NCBI GenBank assembly: GCA_945873105.1
Contig: CAMCBW010000008.1
Span: 1-64,000, forward strand
Direction of reading: 5' to 3'
Source of the DNA: Tangfeifania diversioriginum
GTDB taxonomy: Bacteria > Bacteroidota > Bacteroidia > Bacteroidales > Prolixibacteraceae
Length of the DNA stretch: 64,000 nucleotides
Below, piece by piece: positions 33,469-43,220 of the stretch (position 1 is its first letter; every line of letters begins with the position of its first letter). The notes beneath the pieces are model-generated. The model was not told where the DNA came from. It searched no databases and worked only from the letters and a program-made list of their open reading frames with translations. The position numbers and the translations under genes were made by a program.

Positions 33469-34809
33469 CTATTTCTTTTTCTTTTTCTCCTTGTTGGCAT
33501 GACGACCGGTGCCGTCTCCCTTGTCAATATATCCTCCGGCAGGATTTAAACGGTCGAGTTCGGCCTGCAGCATTTTTCTTGCTGCCATTGCTTTGGCATC
33601 TTTGGTCTCTGTGGCAGTGGCAATCTCCTCGAAGGGTGCCTTGCTCATGTCGAACAATTCGCCCGATTGGTTGAGCTTCCATCCGGCACTGCGCACATAA
33701 TAGTTGTTTGCGAGCTGAACGAAAATGGTTGAACGGGGATTGCCTTTTTCGCCATGAAGCTGTGCATTGAAGCTTTGACCATCCAAAATCTTCTCTTTGG
33801 GAAGCTGTGCTCCGGCAATTTCAGCAAAGGTTGGTACAAAGTCAGTTGCACTGATTAAATCGCTGGAAACCTTGTTTTTTGGGGTAACTCCCGGCCAGTA
33901 AACAATGAGAGGAACCAAGGCACCTCCTTCGAGCATGGAACCCTTTTGTCCGCTCAAACGTCGGCCACCAATGGTTGCAGCATCGGCCTTGCCGCCGGCA
34001 GTTCCATTGTCTCCGAAGAAAATTAAAATGGTGTTGTCGCTCAGTTTCAGTTTGTCCAATTCGGTTCTTAATTGGCCGACAAGCTTATCCATATAGTTAA
34101 TGTTGTCGTTGTAGAGGTTCTTACTGTCAGGTTTGCTGTCGGGTGTCGGCAGTATTTCACCATGGACATGCGACAGGGAGTAATAGGCATAGAATGGTTT
34201 CTCCTTGTTTTTTGTTAAGAAATCCACCATCCGTTTGTGCATTACATCGGGCATGTATTCCTTGTCTTTCAATTCTGTTTTAGCGCCGTTGAGGGTGTAG
34301 GTTTTGCCCTTTTCCTGGGTATTCCAATAGATTCCACTGCCTTGAAATTTTAAATAGTCATCGAATCCCCAATCGGATGGTTCTAAATCCATTTGTCCCT
34401 GTTTGCCAATGAGCGTGCTTACATAACCTGCTTGTTTCAGGTAGGTAGGCATCAAAGTTTCTGCGGATGGTTTTATCAACAGGCAAGCATCCTGGTTGGT
34501 ACCACCGGTGCGGAACAGATGACGCCCGGTTAGGATTGTAATCCGGGATGGTCCGCACAGAGGAGCCGTGTAAGCGTTGGTAAAGCGCATGCCGTCTTTG
34601 GCCAGTTTGTCGATATTCGGGGTTTTGTAATTGTCGGCACCATAGCAGCCAACATCGCCAATCCCCAGATCATCGGCCAGGATGAAAATGATATTCGGCT
34701 TTTTTACAGGACTCTTGTCGGGAACAGTGGAAGACATTACTGCCGTTGTTGTTGCCAACAAGCCAATACTGAGCATCCCTGCAGAATGAAAAAATTTGAA
34801 TGTTTTCAT
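33469..34809 (-). CDS. Sulfatase, family S1 (CGPSR)
   Basis: The product is 446 residues with a signal peptide. It has NIIFILADDLGIGDVGCYG (metal-binding Asp pair) and the formylglycine motif LCGPSRITILTG with Cys85. Further alkaline-phosphatase-fold elements are YYSLSHVHGE and IFFGDNGTAGG, the latter holding the second metal site. Activation requires an FGE or anaerobic maturase, which is not in this window. It removes sulfate esters from a sugar in the periplasm. It is followed by the type IX lyase gene with a 4-base gap. The lysine-rich C-terminus is a common feature of these proteins. Confidence 0.92.
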   Translation of the reverse strand: MKTFKFFHSAGMLSIGLLATTTAVMSSTVPDKSPVKKPNIIFILADDLGIGDVGCYGADNYKTPNIDKLAKDGMRFTNAYTAPLCGPSRITILTGRHLFRTGGTNQDACLLIKPSAETLMPTYLKQAGYVSTLIGKQGQMDLEPSDWGFDDYLKFQGSGIYWNTQEKGKTYTLNGAKTELKDKEYMPDVMHKRMVDFLTKNKEKPFYAYYSLSHVHGEILPTPDSKPDSKNLYNDNINYMDKLVGQLRTELDKLKLSDNTILIFFGDNGTAGGKADAATIGGRRLSGQKGSMLEGGALVPLIVYWPGVTPKNKVSSDLISATDFVPTFAEIAGAQLPKEKILDGQSFNAQLHGEKGNPRSTIFVQLANNYYVRSAGWKLNQSGELFDMSKAPFEEIATATETKDAKAMAARKMLQAELDRLNPAGGYIDKGDGTGRHANKEKKKKK

Positions 34810-34863
34810 TGATAATAATTATATTAAATATTTAAACTAATTGATATACTGAACATTGATTTT

Positions 34864-36579
34864 TTACTTGTTCCAGGGCCAAGGTTTCGCCTTGGTACGC
34901 AGTGCCTCCGTTTCCCAAAGCTCTGCCATCTCTTTTACCTTACCAGGAAACTTCTGGGCAAGGTTGGTGGTTTCGGATGGATCATTTTCCAGGTTGTAGA
35001 GTTCCCATGTACTTTCGCCGGCATTGAATTTCATTTGGGCAGCCACCCTGGATACCAATTTCCACGCTCCTTTGCGAATGGCGCGATTGCCCGAATGTTC
35101 CCAGAACATCAGTTCACGCTCGAAATTTTTTCCTGCAAAGGCAGGCACCAGACTCTTTCCCTCTACCGGAATAATTGTCTTCCCTTCATAGGTTTTTGGA
35201 TAGGCAATTCCCGCCAGGTCGATGCAGGTAGGGAGTATGTCCATCAGGTGGGAGAGTTGCAGGTTAATAGTCCCCTTGCTGCGGATGCCAGCCGGCCAAT
35301 GCACGATCAAGGGAGTAGCAATTCCACCCTCGTGTGTATACTGCTTGTACGACCTGTACGGAGTATTGCTCACATTGGCCCATTCGGGCCCATAGGCCAT
35401 CCATGCCTCTGCCGGTCCGGCCATCACCCCTCTTCCGCTCCGCACAAAACGGCCTTCCCGCGTGTAAGGAGGTTTTTTGTTCAGATTGACTACGTCATAG
35501 GAGGTTGGTTTCAATACCAGCTGTTCGGCCGTTGGCGGGACTTCCGGCTTTTCTGATCCCTGTGGTTCGGCACATCCGCCATTGTCCTGCATGTAAAAGA
35601 TGGCGGTGTTTTCCAGTTCACCCCGCTCCTCCAGGACAGAGATGATCCGGCCAATTCCCTGGTCCATCACATCGATCATGGCAGCGTAGACCTCCATCCG
35701 GCGCAATTGCCAGGCTTTCATCGGTTCATCTTTCCACGCCGGAACCTCCACACTTCTTTCGGAAAGAACGCAGTTGCTTCCGATGATGCCAAGTTTCTGC
35801 AACTTTTTGAAACGGATTGCCCTGAGAGAATCCCAGCCAATGTCGTATTTCCCCTTGTATTTGGCCACCTCCTTTTCAGGGGCATGCAATGGCCAGTGTG
35901 CTGCGGTATAGGCTACATAGCAAAAGAAAGGCTTTCCCTTCGGATGTTGCCGGATGAACTTCACGGTAGTGTCGCTGATGGCATCGGTATAATAGAAATT
36001 CTTACCGGGCGCCACAAAAGTGTTGTTGCTGGTGAGCGTTCCCGGATCATAAAAGCTGCCGGATCCATTGAGTGTTCCGAAAAATCGGTCGAAGCCGCGC
36101 TGCCGGGGCCAGTTGCTTTGATCGCCAGTGGCGGTCATCTCCTTGGCCAGGTGCCACTTGCCGGTCATGTAGGTGGAGTAGCCTGCCTGGTGGAAGAGTT
36201 CGGCCATGGTCACTGCATTTCGGTTGAGATCATCGCGGTAGCCCGGTTCCGGAAAATTGTTGGAGGAGAGGTGCCCCATCTCCGCCTGGTGCGGATAGAC
36301 ACCGGTCAGCAGGGAAGCCCGGCTCGGACTGCAGCGTGCTGTATTGTAAAATTGGGTAAAACGAATTCCCTGGTTTCCCAGCCTGTCCAGATTTGGCGTG
36401 TTGATCTCCGAGCCATAGCAGCCTATGTCGGAGTAGCCAATGTCGTCGCTCAGTATTACCAGGATGTTGGGCCGTTTAGCCTTGCTGTTTTGGGCCGACA
36501 GGGTCATGGAACCCAACAGGAGAACGGAAGCCGAAAGTAGGGTTATTCCTGCTGCTGAAATTGCGGTCTGTTTATTCAT
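34864..36579 (-). CDS. Sulfatase, family S1 (CSPSR)
   Basis: The product is 571 residues with a signal peptide ending near TLSAQ. RPNILVILSDDIGYSDIGC leads the metal site. The formylglycine motif is ARCSPSRASLLTG with Cys83. FCYVAYTAAHWPLHAPE, TGKWHLAKE and the second metal motif FYMQDNGGC follow. It is longer than the neighbouring S1 proteins because of a middle insertion. This layout is common among arylsulfatase A-like enzymes. It lies about 125 bases after an alginate_lyase-superfamily gene, across a hairpin. It desulfates an unknown sugar. Confidence 0.92.
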   Translation of the reverse strand: MNKQTAISAAGITLLSASVLLLGSMTLSAQNSKAKRPNILVILSDDIGYSDIGCYGSEINTPNLDRLGNQGIRFTQFYNTARCSPSRASLLTGVYPHQAEMGHLSSNNFPEPGYRDDLNRNAVTMAELFHQAGYSTYMTGKWHLAKEMTATGDQSNWPRQRGFDRFFGTLNGSGSFYDPGTLTSNNTFVAPGKNFYYTDAISDTTVKFIRQHPKGKPFFCYVAYTAAHWPLHAPEKEVAKYKGKYDIGWDSLRAIRFKKLQKLGIIGSNCVLSERSVEVPAWKDEPMKAWQLRRMEVYAAMIDVMDQGIGRIISVLEERGELENTAIFYMQDNGGCAEPQGSEKPEVPPTAEQLVLKPTSYDVVNLNKKPPYTREGRFVRSGRGVMAGPAEAWMAYGPEWANVSNTPYRSYKQYTHEGGIATPLIVHWPAGIRSKGTINLQLSHLMDILPTCIDLAGIAYPKTYEGKTIIPVEGKSLVPAFAGKNFERELMFWEHSGNRAIRKGAWKLVSRVAAQMKFNAGESTWELYNLENDPSETTNLAQKFPGKVKEMAELWETEALRTKAKPWPWNK

Positions 36580-36632
36580 TTGAGTGATCTTTAAAATTTG
36601 TTTACTGGTATCCAGGGTGTTAGATTTTTATT

Positions 36633-36702
36633 GGGTTATGAGTTATGAGTTATGGATTCATTCAACTCATAACCTATAACTCATAACCCATAACCCATAA
36701 CT
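36633..36702. repeat. GGGTTATGAGTTATGAG inverted tandem repeat
   Basis: GGGTTATGAGTTATGAGTTATGG (from 36633) is mirrored by CATAACCTATAACTCATAACCC (to 36689), followed by two further CCATAACCC / CATAACTC units. The two arms could form a long AT-rich hairpin between the lyase gene and the sulfatase gene. No T-run follows on the minus strand. Confidence 0.7.
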
Positions 36703-36704
36703 CT

Positions 36705-37934
36705 TTAGTTGTTTATCCAGATGAGTGGATTTTTCAGCATCATGGAGCGGCGGCTTGCGTCGCTGCTGTTTTTTTCAACCAGTGATTTCCACAAATCAAA
36801 CCATGATGAATCATTGCCTTTTATGGCTGCAAACAGCATGAACTGGCGCGATTCCGGTTGCTCTTCCCAATGATCTACATCTTTGCCTCCTGTCCATTTG
36901 GTTTTGTCTTTCAGGTAGGGCAACATGTAATCCAAACCTTTCCAGATTCCCCGCCCATCGGGGAGGGTGAAATTCCAGCCATCAAAGTTTTTGTCAGTGA
37001 TGATCCAGAGTAGGGAGGCTGTGGCATCCAGGTTAAAAAGGGAGTAGGAGTAGGGCTTGGTGCGTGCAAGTTCCTCCGGATAGCTTCCGTTCAATGCCAT
37101 TTGGTTGGGCAATAAGGTATTCCTGTAGCGATCACGGCACAGTTGCAGCACCTTTTCATCTCCGACCAGGCGGGCGTAAGAGGCTACCTGGGCATACCAC
37201 CACGAACCGTGGTTGTTTTTTGCGTTCATCTCGTCGATGCCATAGGGATGGGTTGTCAGCCAGGTTATGAATTGGATAAACCAATTTTTGATCTGCTGGA
37301 TCTCCTTGGCCGAGACATAGGGGGATTTCTCCAACACCAGAACTGACTGCGCGATATCCATCAGCTGTCCTGCATCGATGATTCCCACCCCTCGCCCGGT
37401 ATTGATCCCGCGAATCGCCTGTGCATAGAGCATGTTTGGGTTCATTAGGGTGGTAGTATCAATGAACCAGGCCCTTAGGTGCTCCATGGCAGCCTTTGCA
37501 TATTTCTCTTTTCCGGTTAAAAGCCAGGCAGAAGTATGTGTACCTACAATCCAGGAGACATTGCGGAGATCATCGTCGTGGGTCACAAACCGTCCGGGAA
37601 ATCTCAACCCGTCGTGCCGGATAAAGGGTCCGTTGGGATTGGCAGGATCCGGCCACCAATAGGGACCTTCCGAATAGAAATCGTGTTTTCCGCCCGCACT
37701 GCGGGGGGAGGAGCTGGCAGTTACCGTTCTTGGTTTTTCGGCCAATAACTTTTCGGACCTTTGGATGGTCCGATCTTTCTCAACCTCCTTTACTTTTTGC
37801 AGGAAAGAGGCAGAAGACTCTTTTTGACCTCCCTTGCCTGCAACCCTGAATATTCCGGATGCAAAGACGGAGCTGGTAAAAAGGGAGCCTGCCAGGATGA
37901 CAACGGATAGTTTAAAAATTTGTTTTGCCTTCAT
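36705..37934 (-). CDS. Alginate_lyase-superfamily (PF05426-like) polysaccharide lyase, second copy
   Basis: The product is 409 residues with a signal peptide ending near SSVFAS. It matches the 3109-4317 protein along its length, with HDFYSEGPYWWPDP, NPNMLYAQAIRG, NAKNNHGSWW with His at about 242, and PYSYSLFN with Tyr. The proposed catalytic Asn, His and Tyr are preserved in both copies. The GEGDYWWP/GPYWWP stretch and the loops around it differ, so the two may cut different linkages or patterns. The ATG overlaps the upstream sulfatase's stop by four bases (ATGA), so translation is coupled. Confidence 0.86.
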   Translation of the reverse strand: MKAKQIFKLSVVILAGSLFTSSVFASGIFRVAGKGGQKESSASFLQKVKEVEKDRTIQRSEKLLAEKPRTVTASSSPRSAGGKHDFYSEGPYWWPDPANPNGPFIRHDGLRFPGRFVTHDDDLRNVSWIVGTHTSAWLLTGKEKYAKAAMEHLRAWFIDTTTLMNPNMLYAQAIRGINTGRGVGIIDAGQLMDIAQSVLVLEKSPYVSAKEIQQIKNWFIQFITWLTTHPYGIDEMNAKNNHGSWWYAQVASYARLVGDEKVLQLCRDRYRNTLLPNQMALNGSYPEELARTKPYSYSLFNLDATASLLWIITDKNFDGWNFTLPDGRGIWKGLDYMLPYLKDKTKWTGGKDVDHWEEQPESRQFMLFAAIKGNDSSWFDLWKSLVEKNSSDASRRSMMLKNPLIWINN

Positions 37935-39547
37935 TGTCTGTATTTGTTTTGCTGGCTTGCCAGGAATTTCACCATCTTTTTATTCAACTCTTTCGAAACG
38001 GCCGCATATTCCTTCTCCCCAACCACATTGGTGGTCTCGTTGGGATCCTTGCTGTAGTCGTAGAGCTCTGTGACTGCAACAAGCTCTTCGCTGTATGGCT
38101 TGTAGCTCCTGAAGCTGTTTTTTAACCAGACGGTATAGCGGTATTTTTCTGTCCGGAGGCTGTAGCCCATGTATTCCCCGTCAGACCATCCCAACCTGGC
38201 ATTTTCGAGTTTGTTGGAAGGCCGCGGATACTGACTGACTGAAAATTCCTTTACAACAGTGCCGGGATTTTTCATCACAGGTACCAAACTTTTCCCATCC
38301 AGATGTCCGGGTATCTTTGCTCCTGTCAATTCACAGAGCGTCGGGAAAATGTCGATGAATTCGGAGGGTGATTTTGTTTTGGAAGGATTTATGCCCGGAG
38401 CAGAGATCAGCAACGGGGCATGGGTGGCCTGCTCGAAATTGGTATGCTTGCACCACAAATTGTGGTCTCCCAGGTGCCAGCCATGGTCTCCCCAAAGCAC
38501 TACGATGGTATTTTGGGAAAGTCCCAGAGAATCAAGGGTATTTAGCAGGATTCCCACCTGTGCATCGGTATAGGAGGTTGCTGCGTAGTAACCATGAATC
38601 AATTCCCGTTGCTTTGCAACAGGTAAATCCATGCCTACTTTTTGGTCTGAAAAGGAGGCAATGGGCGGAATGTCGGAATAGGCCAACAGCTCTCCGGCTG
38701 TATGATAACCAATCTCCGGACCGTTTTTTGCCTTCTGCTGGTATGCGGCAAGCGGCATCTCCTCCCGCTTGTACATATCCCAGTATTTTTTCGGGGCCAC
38801 GAACGGAAGATGCGGTTTGCTGAAACCTACTGCAAAGAAGAACGGTTTCCCTTCTTTGGCCAGATTGGCTATTATGTCTTTGGCATAGAGTGTATTGGCA
38901 CCATCGTTGTAGGCATTGTCGGCAACATTTGCGCACTCAACAGAAGGCTTGACATATTTTGCGACATAGTCAGTCAATTCCTTCCCTTTTAGGCCTTTGG
39001 ATACACCTTCCGCACTATATTTTATGTACTGTGCCTTGGTGGCAGGATCCTGGTAACCGCCCTCTGGTTTGCCGGTTAGCCTGGAGATATATTTGTCCGA
39101 TTTCTTGTAGTAGGGAACACTCCAGGAGGGTTTGTCCAGCTCCTCATCTACGCAGCGGGGGTCATAGATCTTGCCAATTCCCTGGGTGGAATAACCCTGA
39201 CTGACCAGGTATTGCGGCAGACTCAGGATACTGGGATTGATGTCGCGCATTTTTGTTTTCAAATCCCATACTCTGGTATAGTCAGGACGCATACCTGTCA
39301 TCAAACTGGCACGTGTTGGGCCACAGACGGCCTGCTGGCAGTAGTTTTGCTGAAATACAGTTCCCCTGGCAGCCAGCCGGTCGATGTTGGGGGTTTTAAT
39401 CATTTTATCGCCGTAACAGCCTAATATTGGTTTAAGATCATCGACGGCGATAAAGAGGATATTCGGCCTGACCGATTTTGCCTGGCTTTGTTGAGCCTGA
39501 ACTGGTATAGTAACCATTCCTAACAGTAACAAAGAGATACTTTTCAT
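37931..39547 (-). CDS. Sulfatase, iduronate-2-sulfatase-like S1 (CGPTR)
   Basis: The product is 538 residues with a short signal peptide ending near PVQAQ. RPNILFIAVDDLKPILGCYG is the metal-binding entry. The formylglycine motif is AVCGPTRASLMTGMRPDYTR with Cys75. AVGFSKPHLPFVAPK and VVLWGDHGWHLGDH are typical of iduronate-2-sulfatase-like S1 proteins. It resembles the protein at 51149-52741, so these are paralogues. It probably removes a 2-O-sulfate, but the specific sugar is not known. Its stop overlaps the next gene's start. Confidence 0.92.
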   Translation of the reverse strand: MKSISLLLLGMVTIPVQAQQSQAKSVRPNILFIAVDDLKPILGCYGDKMIKTPNIDRLAARGTVFQQNYCQQAVCGPTRASLMTGMRPDYTRVWDLKTKMRDINPSILSLPQYLVSQGYSTQGIGKIYDPRCVDEELDKPSWSVPYYKKSDKYISRLTGKPEGGYQDPATKAQYIKYSAEGVSKGLKGKELTDYVAKYVKPSVECANVADNAYNDGANTLYAKDIIANLAKEGKPFFFAVGFSKPHLPFVAPKKYWDMYKREEMPLAAYQQKAKNGPEIGYHTAGELLAYSDIPPIASFSDQKVGMDLPVAKQRELIHGYYAATSYTDAQVGILLNTLDSLGLSQNTIVVLWGDHGWHLGDHNLWCKHTNFEQATHAPLLISAPGINPSKTKSPSEFIDIFPTLCELTGAKIPGHLDGKSLVPVMKNPGTVVKEFSVSQYPRPSNKLENARLGWSDGEYMGYSLRTEKYRYTVWLKNSFRSYKPYSEELVAVTELYDYSKDPNETTNVVGEKEYAAVSKELNKKMVKFLASQQNKYRQ

Positions 39548-39645
39548 GCGATTTTTTTTTAGATGTTAAGGAACTTCAGGCTACTGAAATTAGAATCATC
39601 CCCCTGGATGTTCTGAAGCGAAAGGTTCTTTTCATCGGATGTTTA

Positions 39646-41145
39646 TTAATTTGCGTCGTTGATCCTATAAGTTGGCCCTGTATTATTGATCGTTGCATAG
39701 GGCCCGAGCGAATTCTTTCCTCCTGCCTGGAAACATCCCTGGTCTTTATTTGATGCTGAATCCGGACGATTGTTTCCCATGACATCCAGTTTCAGCTGCG
39801 GATCGTCATTCATCTCCGGAATATCAAAGATGACCAACTTAACAGCTGGCAAATTTGTTGCCGGGATAGGATTGGCAAGCTGAAAATATCCCTGTGGACT
39901 AGATTTTGTGGTAATGGAGGCAGTAGAAAACCCGGTAGGCGAAGGGAGCTGAATTCCTGCCTGAACAATGTTGTTGGCAAAAATCTCCTTTCCGGTTAGA
40001 TCTGTAATGATTGGTATGCTTGAATCTACAATCAGATTGTGACAGAACTGTACCTTTTTTGGCTGAAAATCTCCTTTCCCGCCAAGCTTAATCATTCCCG
40101 ACTGGTAAAAGGTATTGTGAGCGATCACGATATTTTCCAAAGGATCGACCTTGTAGTTTTCGAGGCGGATCGCAAAATAATTTCCTGTGTGGAAATAGTT
40201 GTTGTAAACCATGTTGTTCTGGCCTTCCTTGATACGTATCCCTGCTCCGTTCAGGAAGAAGTTTCCATAGACTACATTGTCTCTCCCATGGCGAAGTGTG
40301 AGGTGTGACTCTCCATTGCCGGCAAAGGTATTGTAGCGAAAGATATTTTCGCGCGCCTTGTTGGATATGATCTCACCGTCTCCGTTGCAACTGCTGAAAT
40401 AGCAGTATTCAGTGGTGGTACGACTGACAAATCGGGACTGATAACTGTATCCGATCCGAAGGGCTTCCATACCATAATCACCCCCTGAATTTTCTGGTGC
40501 AGCATGATTCTTAAATGAACAGAACCGGATGGTATGGTACCCTGGATGGATCGAGTCGACAGCCACCTGAAAAATGGAGCTTCCCTCTTTCCCCTTTGGG
40601 GCGGGAGCCTTGTTTTCAAAGTTGCAATACTCCACGGTATTGTGAGTGCCAGCGGTCGTCAGGTGAAAATAGTAATGAGCGTCGTAGCCTGAAATGTTTA
40701 CCTCCCTTACCAGGACATTGCTCCCGGATATTTCGATGACATTGCCTTTTGTTATGCCATCCCTGAACTGAAATCCTGAAAAGGTAACCTTATCGGCAGA
40801 AATTTTCACAGCCGAAGAACCTCCAAAGGTTACCATTCCTGGTTGCTCTGCCAAAACGACCAATCCATTTTTATCAATGTCCCAATTGATATCAGTATAT
40901 TGCCCATTTTCCCAGAGAATGGTATCGCCGGGCAATATTAATTCTGAAATTTTGGCAAAAGCTGAGGCAGTTTTAATCCTGTATGATTTTGCCTGAGTGA
41001 CCTGAAAACTGAATATGGCCATCAGAACAAGCAGCAAGCAGCGCAGCACTATCTCCTTTGGTAAATAGTTTAATTGCTGCTTAAGTGGAATAGAATTATA
41101 ATTTAACTGTTTGATATTCATATTGTAACTAATTATTGCCTGCAT
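39646..41145 (-). CDS. PL6-family polysaccharide lyase, copy 1
   Basis: The product is 499 residues. A signal peptide (LLLVLMAIFSFQVTQA) follows a charged 30-residue leader; ATG at 41121 is an alternative start. The right-handed beta-helix opens with LILPGDTILWENGQYTDI. The active-site strand NGDGEIISNK carries Lys263 and LRHG carries Arg285, the residue pair of the PL6 elimination mechanism. The family cleaves alginate (M or G blocks) or dermatan/chondroitin-type uronic linkages. With another PL6 at 52927-54357, it fits the alginate theme. It sits between a heparinase II/III-like gene and a sulfatase, so a sulfated uronic polymer remains possible. Confidence 0.9.
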   Translation of the reverse strand: MQAIISYNMNIKQLNYNSIPLKQQLNYLPKEIVLRCLLLVLMAIFSFQVTQAKSYRIKTASAFAKISELILPGDTILWENGQYTDINWDIDKNGLVVLAEQPGMVTFGGSSAVKISADKVTFSGFQFRDGITKGNVIEISGSNVLVREVNISGYDAHYYFHLTTAGTHNTVEYCNFENKAPAPKGKEGSSIFQVAVDSIHPGYHTIRFCSFKNHAAPENSGGDYGMEALRIGYSYQSRFVSRTTTEYCYFSSCNGDGEIISNKARENIFRYNTFAGNGESHLTLRHGRDNVVYGNFFLNGAGIRIKEGQNNMVYNNYFHTGNYFAIRLENYKVDPLENIVIAHNTFYQSGMIKLGGKGDFQPKKVQFCHNLIVDSSIPIITDLTGKEIFANNIVQAGIQLPSPTGFSTASITTKSSPQGYFQLANPIPATNLPAVKLVIFDIPEMNDDPQLKLDVMGNNRPDSASNKDQGCFQAGGKNSLGPYATINNTGPTYRINDAN

Positions 41146-41173
41146 CTTGTAGTATGTGTGTTTTCAAAACCCT

Positions 41174-43204
41174 TTACTGTCCTGCTTTCCCTGATGTCCG
41201 GGTAATACTGTTTGCAGAAATTTCATATTTAACCTCTTTCCCATTGCATTGACAGACGATCAGCTGTTTATCTCCGGTCTCTTTGAGTTCAATTTTTGTT
41301 TTTCCATCGCTAATTGGGATGAAAAGATTTCCGATAAAGTTGTGGTTGGCTTTGGCTTTTCTTTTGATACTGTAATACTTATGCCAGTCAGAGGTTTCAT
41401 TGAATTTTAGTGAAACTTTTGGAATCCTTCCCGTTATGATGCTGTTTTCACCATCACCAAATGGAATCATCTCCATTTGAGATTTTTCTCCCTGTAGAAT
41501 CACTTGATTGGCATTTACCAGAATATCTGCACCAGGTTGAAACCGGACTTCAATTTCTGATCCTTTCGCACAATTAACCTTGTCGACTACAATTGCAAAA
41601 TTGTTCTCCTTGTCCAAAATAATCCAGCGGATCCACTGTTTTAGCTCCTTGCCGGGATAGGCACCGGAAGGATCCATTTTAACATAATCCCAGCTCGTGC
41701 GGGTCTGAAAATCTGTTATCTTTCCGCCAACTCCCTCTTTCCATGGTTGATCCTTGTACTTTGCCTCAACTTGTTCTTCTCCGTTTACCATCACCAGGTT
41801 GTGCCCCTTGCTGGAGGCTTTCGGGTATTCCCAGCGCAATTCGCCAAAATATTTCTCGTCGTAACCTGCCCCTTTTAGTTCTCCGATCATGGATTGGCCC
41901 TGCCAGGTGAGGTTGAATGTTCCGCAATCGAGGTGTCCATGGTGCGGATCATCGTTCATTCCTGCTTTACAGGCTATCGCAATGTTCTCAGGTTCGAAAT
42001 TTTTGCGCATGACCGCCCAGTCAATGCCTGTAAAATGTTTTGAGAATACAGCCGGTTCTTTGGGCTCTACCTTTGTTGCCGGCCAGATAAGGTCAAATAT
42101 ATCCTCCTTTGATGTGACAAAATTTTTGCCATACCAGGCTGCATCGGTTGAACCTGTCTCCTCCGCCAGTTTGTTGATTAGCCAACTGGCCCCTACGGCT
42201 TCCCCACCGCTGTCGCAAAAACCGGCTGTCATTCCGAACAAAGCAAAATCACAGGGATGATGGATGATCTTTGGATGCCTGAAAAGATTGACGTTCCCTG
42301 CGGTCATGCGTTTCAAAGCTTCAGCAAAAATGACACTCTGGTCCATGGCAAAAGACCAATATCCGCGTCCCTCCTGCCATCCGCCATTTTCTTCGATGTT
42401 CTGGTAAACATTCCAAACCCCTTCGTAGGAACGTGCCACTACATCTGTCAACTGAGGATCTTCGTTCAGAAGGGCCAGGGCTGTAATACCCAGGTTGGCG
42501 TGACAGATGGCCGACCAGTTGCATTTGTAAGCAGTGGCCCACCAGTGGTATTCATAATTCCCCCTGGCAAGGGTAATGGCTCGTTCAAGGAGTGCACCCC
42601 TGATCCTGTCCTGCTGGTATTTTGTCATGCCGTTGTAAATCCAGTCGTATACTAGGGCCAGGTTTTTTGCATATTGGCTGGCAGTTATATCAAAGGAGAA
42701 GACCACCTGGTCATCCTTCACATTGTAAGGCCAAACGCGGGGATAGATAATTTCGAAGTAGTGGGCCCTGTTGATCCATGAGTCAAGGTCGCAGATGTTT
42801 TCAGCATATTCATACGCCTTTTCAGCATATTTCCGCTCTCCTGTCATTTGGTACAGAAAGGCCAGCGTCAAGGCTCCATCACTGTTCCAGCTCATGTATT
42901 TCCGGTATTCATCTTCCCCGTAAAACCGTGTGTGAATGTTTTTTTCAGGAATTTTCAACTCTTCCGGTGCATAGAGGTATTTTTTTCCAACCCAGACAAT
43001 TTTTTCAAAGGCTTCTTGTTCAGCCTGAACCGTTTTGATCCTTTCCATCATCTTCTGCTTGTCGCCTGAATCAAAAAGCAAATAGGGATGTGGCCGTTTA
43101 ATCTTTGAAAGGTCTTTCGTTGCTTCTACAAAATTGGGTTGAGCAAATAGTTTTGTCCAAAGCAGGAAAATCAGGACCAGGGAAACAAACTGTTTTCTGT
43201 TCAT
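41174..43204 (-). CDS. Heparinase II/III-like polysaccharide lyase
   Basis: The start at ATG 43204 gives 676 residues; the frame extends to 43255 without a better signal. The signal peptide is LVLIFLLWTKLFAQ. The alpha/alpha barrel includes YHWWATAYKCNWSAICHANLG and EGRGYWSFAMDQS. The C-terminal beta-sheet domain has DDPHHGHLDCGTFNLTWQG at about 415-433, where the His may serve in catalysis. A late region GADILVNANQVILQG is the usual closing beta-sandwich. It could act on heparin-like, alginate or fucoidan-linked uronates. It follows a DUF1593 gene by 16 bases. Confidence 0.83.
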   Translation of the reverse strand: MNRKQFVSLVLIFLLWTKLFAQPNFVEATKDLSKIKRPHPYLLFDSGDKQKMMERIKTVQAEQEAFEKIVWVGKKYLYAPEELKIPEKNIHTRFYGEDEYRKYMSWNSDGALTLAFLYQMTGERKYAEKAYEYAENICDLDSWINRAHYFEIIYPRVWPYNVKDDQVVFSFDITASQYAKNLALVYDWIYNGMTKYQQDRIRGALLERAITLARGNYEYHWWATAYKCNWSAICHANLGITALALLNEDPQLTDVVARSYEGVWNVYQNIEENGGWQEGRGYWSFAMDQSVIFAEALKRMTAGNVNLFRHPKIIHHPCDFALFGMTAGFCDSGGEAVGASWLINKLAEETGSTDAAWYGKNFVTSKEDIFDLIWPATKVEPKEPAVFSKHFTGIDWAVMRKNFEPENIAIACKAGMNDDPHHGHLDCGTFNLTWQGQSMIGELKGAGYDEKYFGELRWEYPKASSKGHNLVMVNGEEQVEAKYKDQPWKEGVGGKITDFQTRTSWDYVKMDPSGAYPGKELKQWIRWIILDKENNFAIVVDKVNCAKGSEIEVRFQPGADILVNANQVILQGEKSQMEMIPFGDGENSIITGRIPKVSLKFNETSDWHKYYSIKRKAKANHNFIGNLFIPISDGKTKIELKETGDKQLIVCQCNGKEVKYEISANSITRTSGKAGQ

Positions 43205-43220
43205 TTGATTTATTTTTTCA

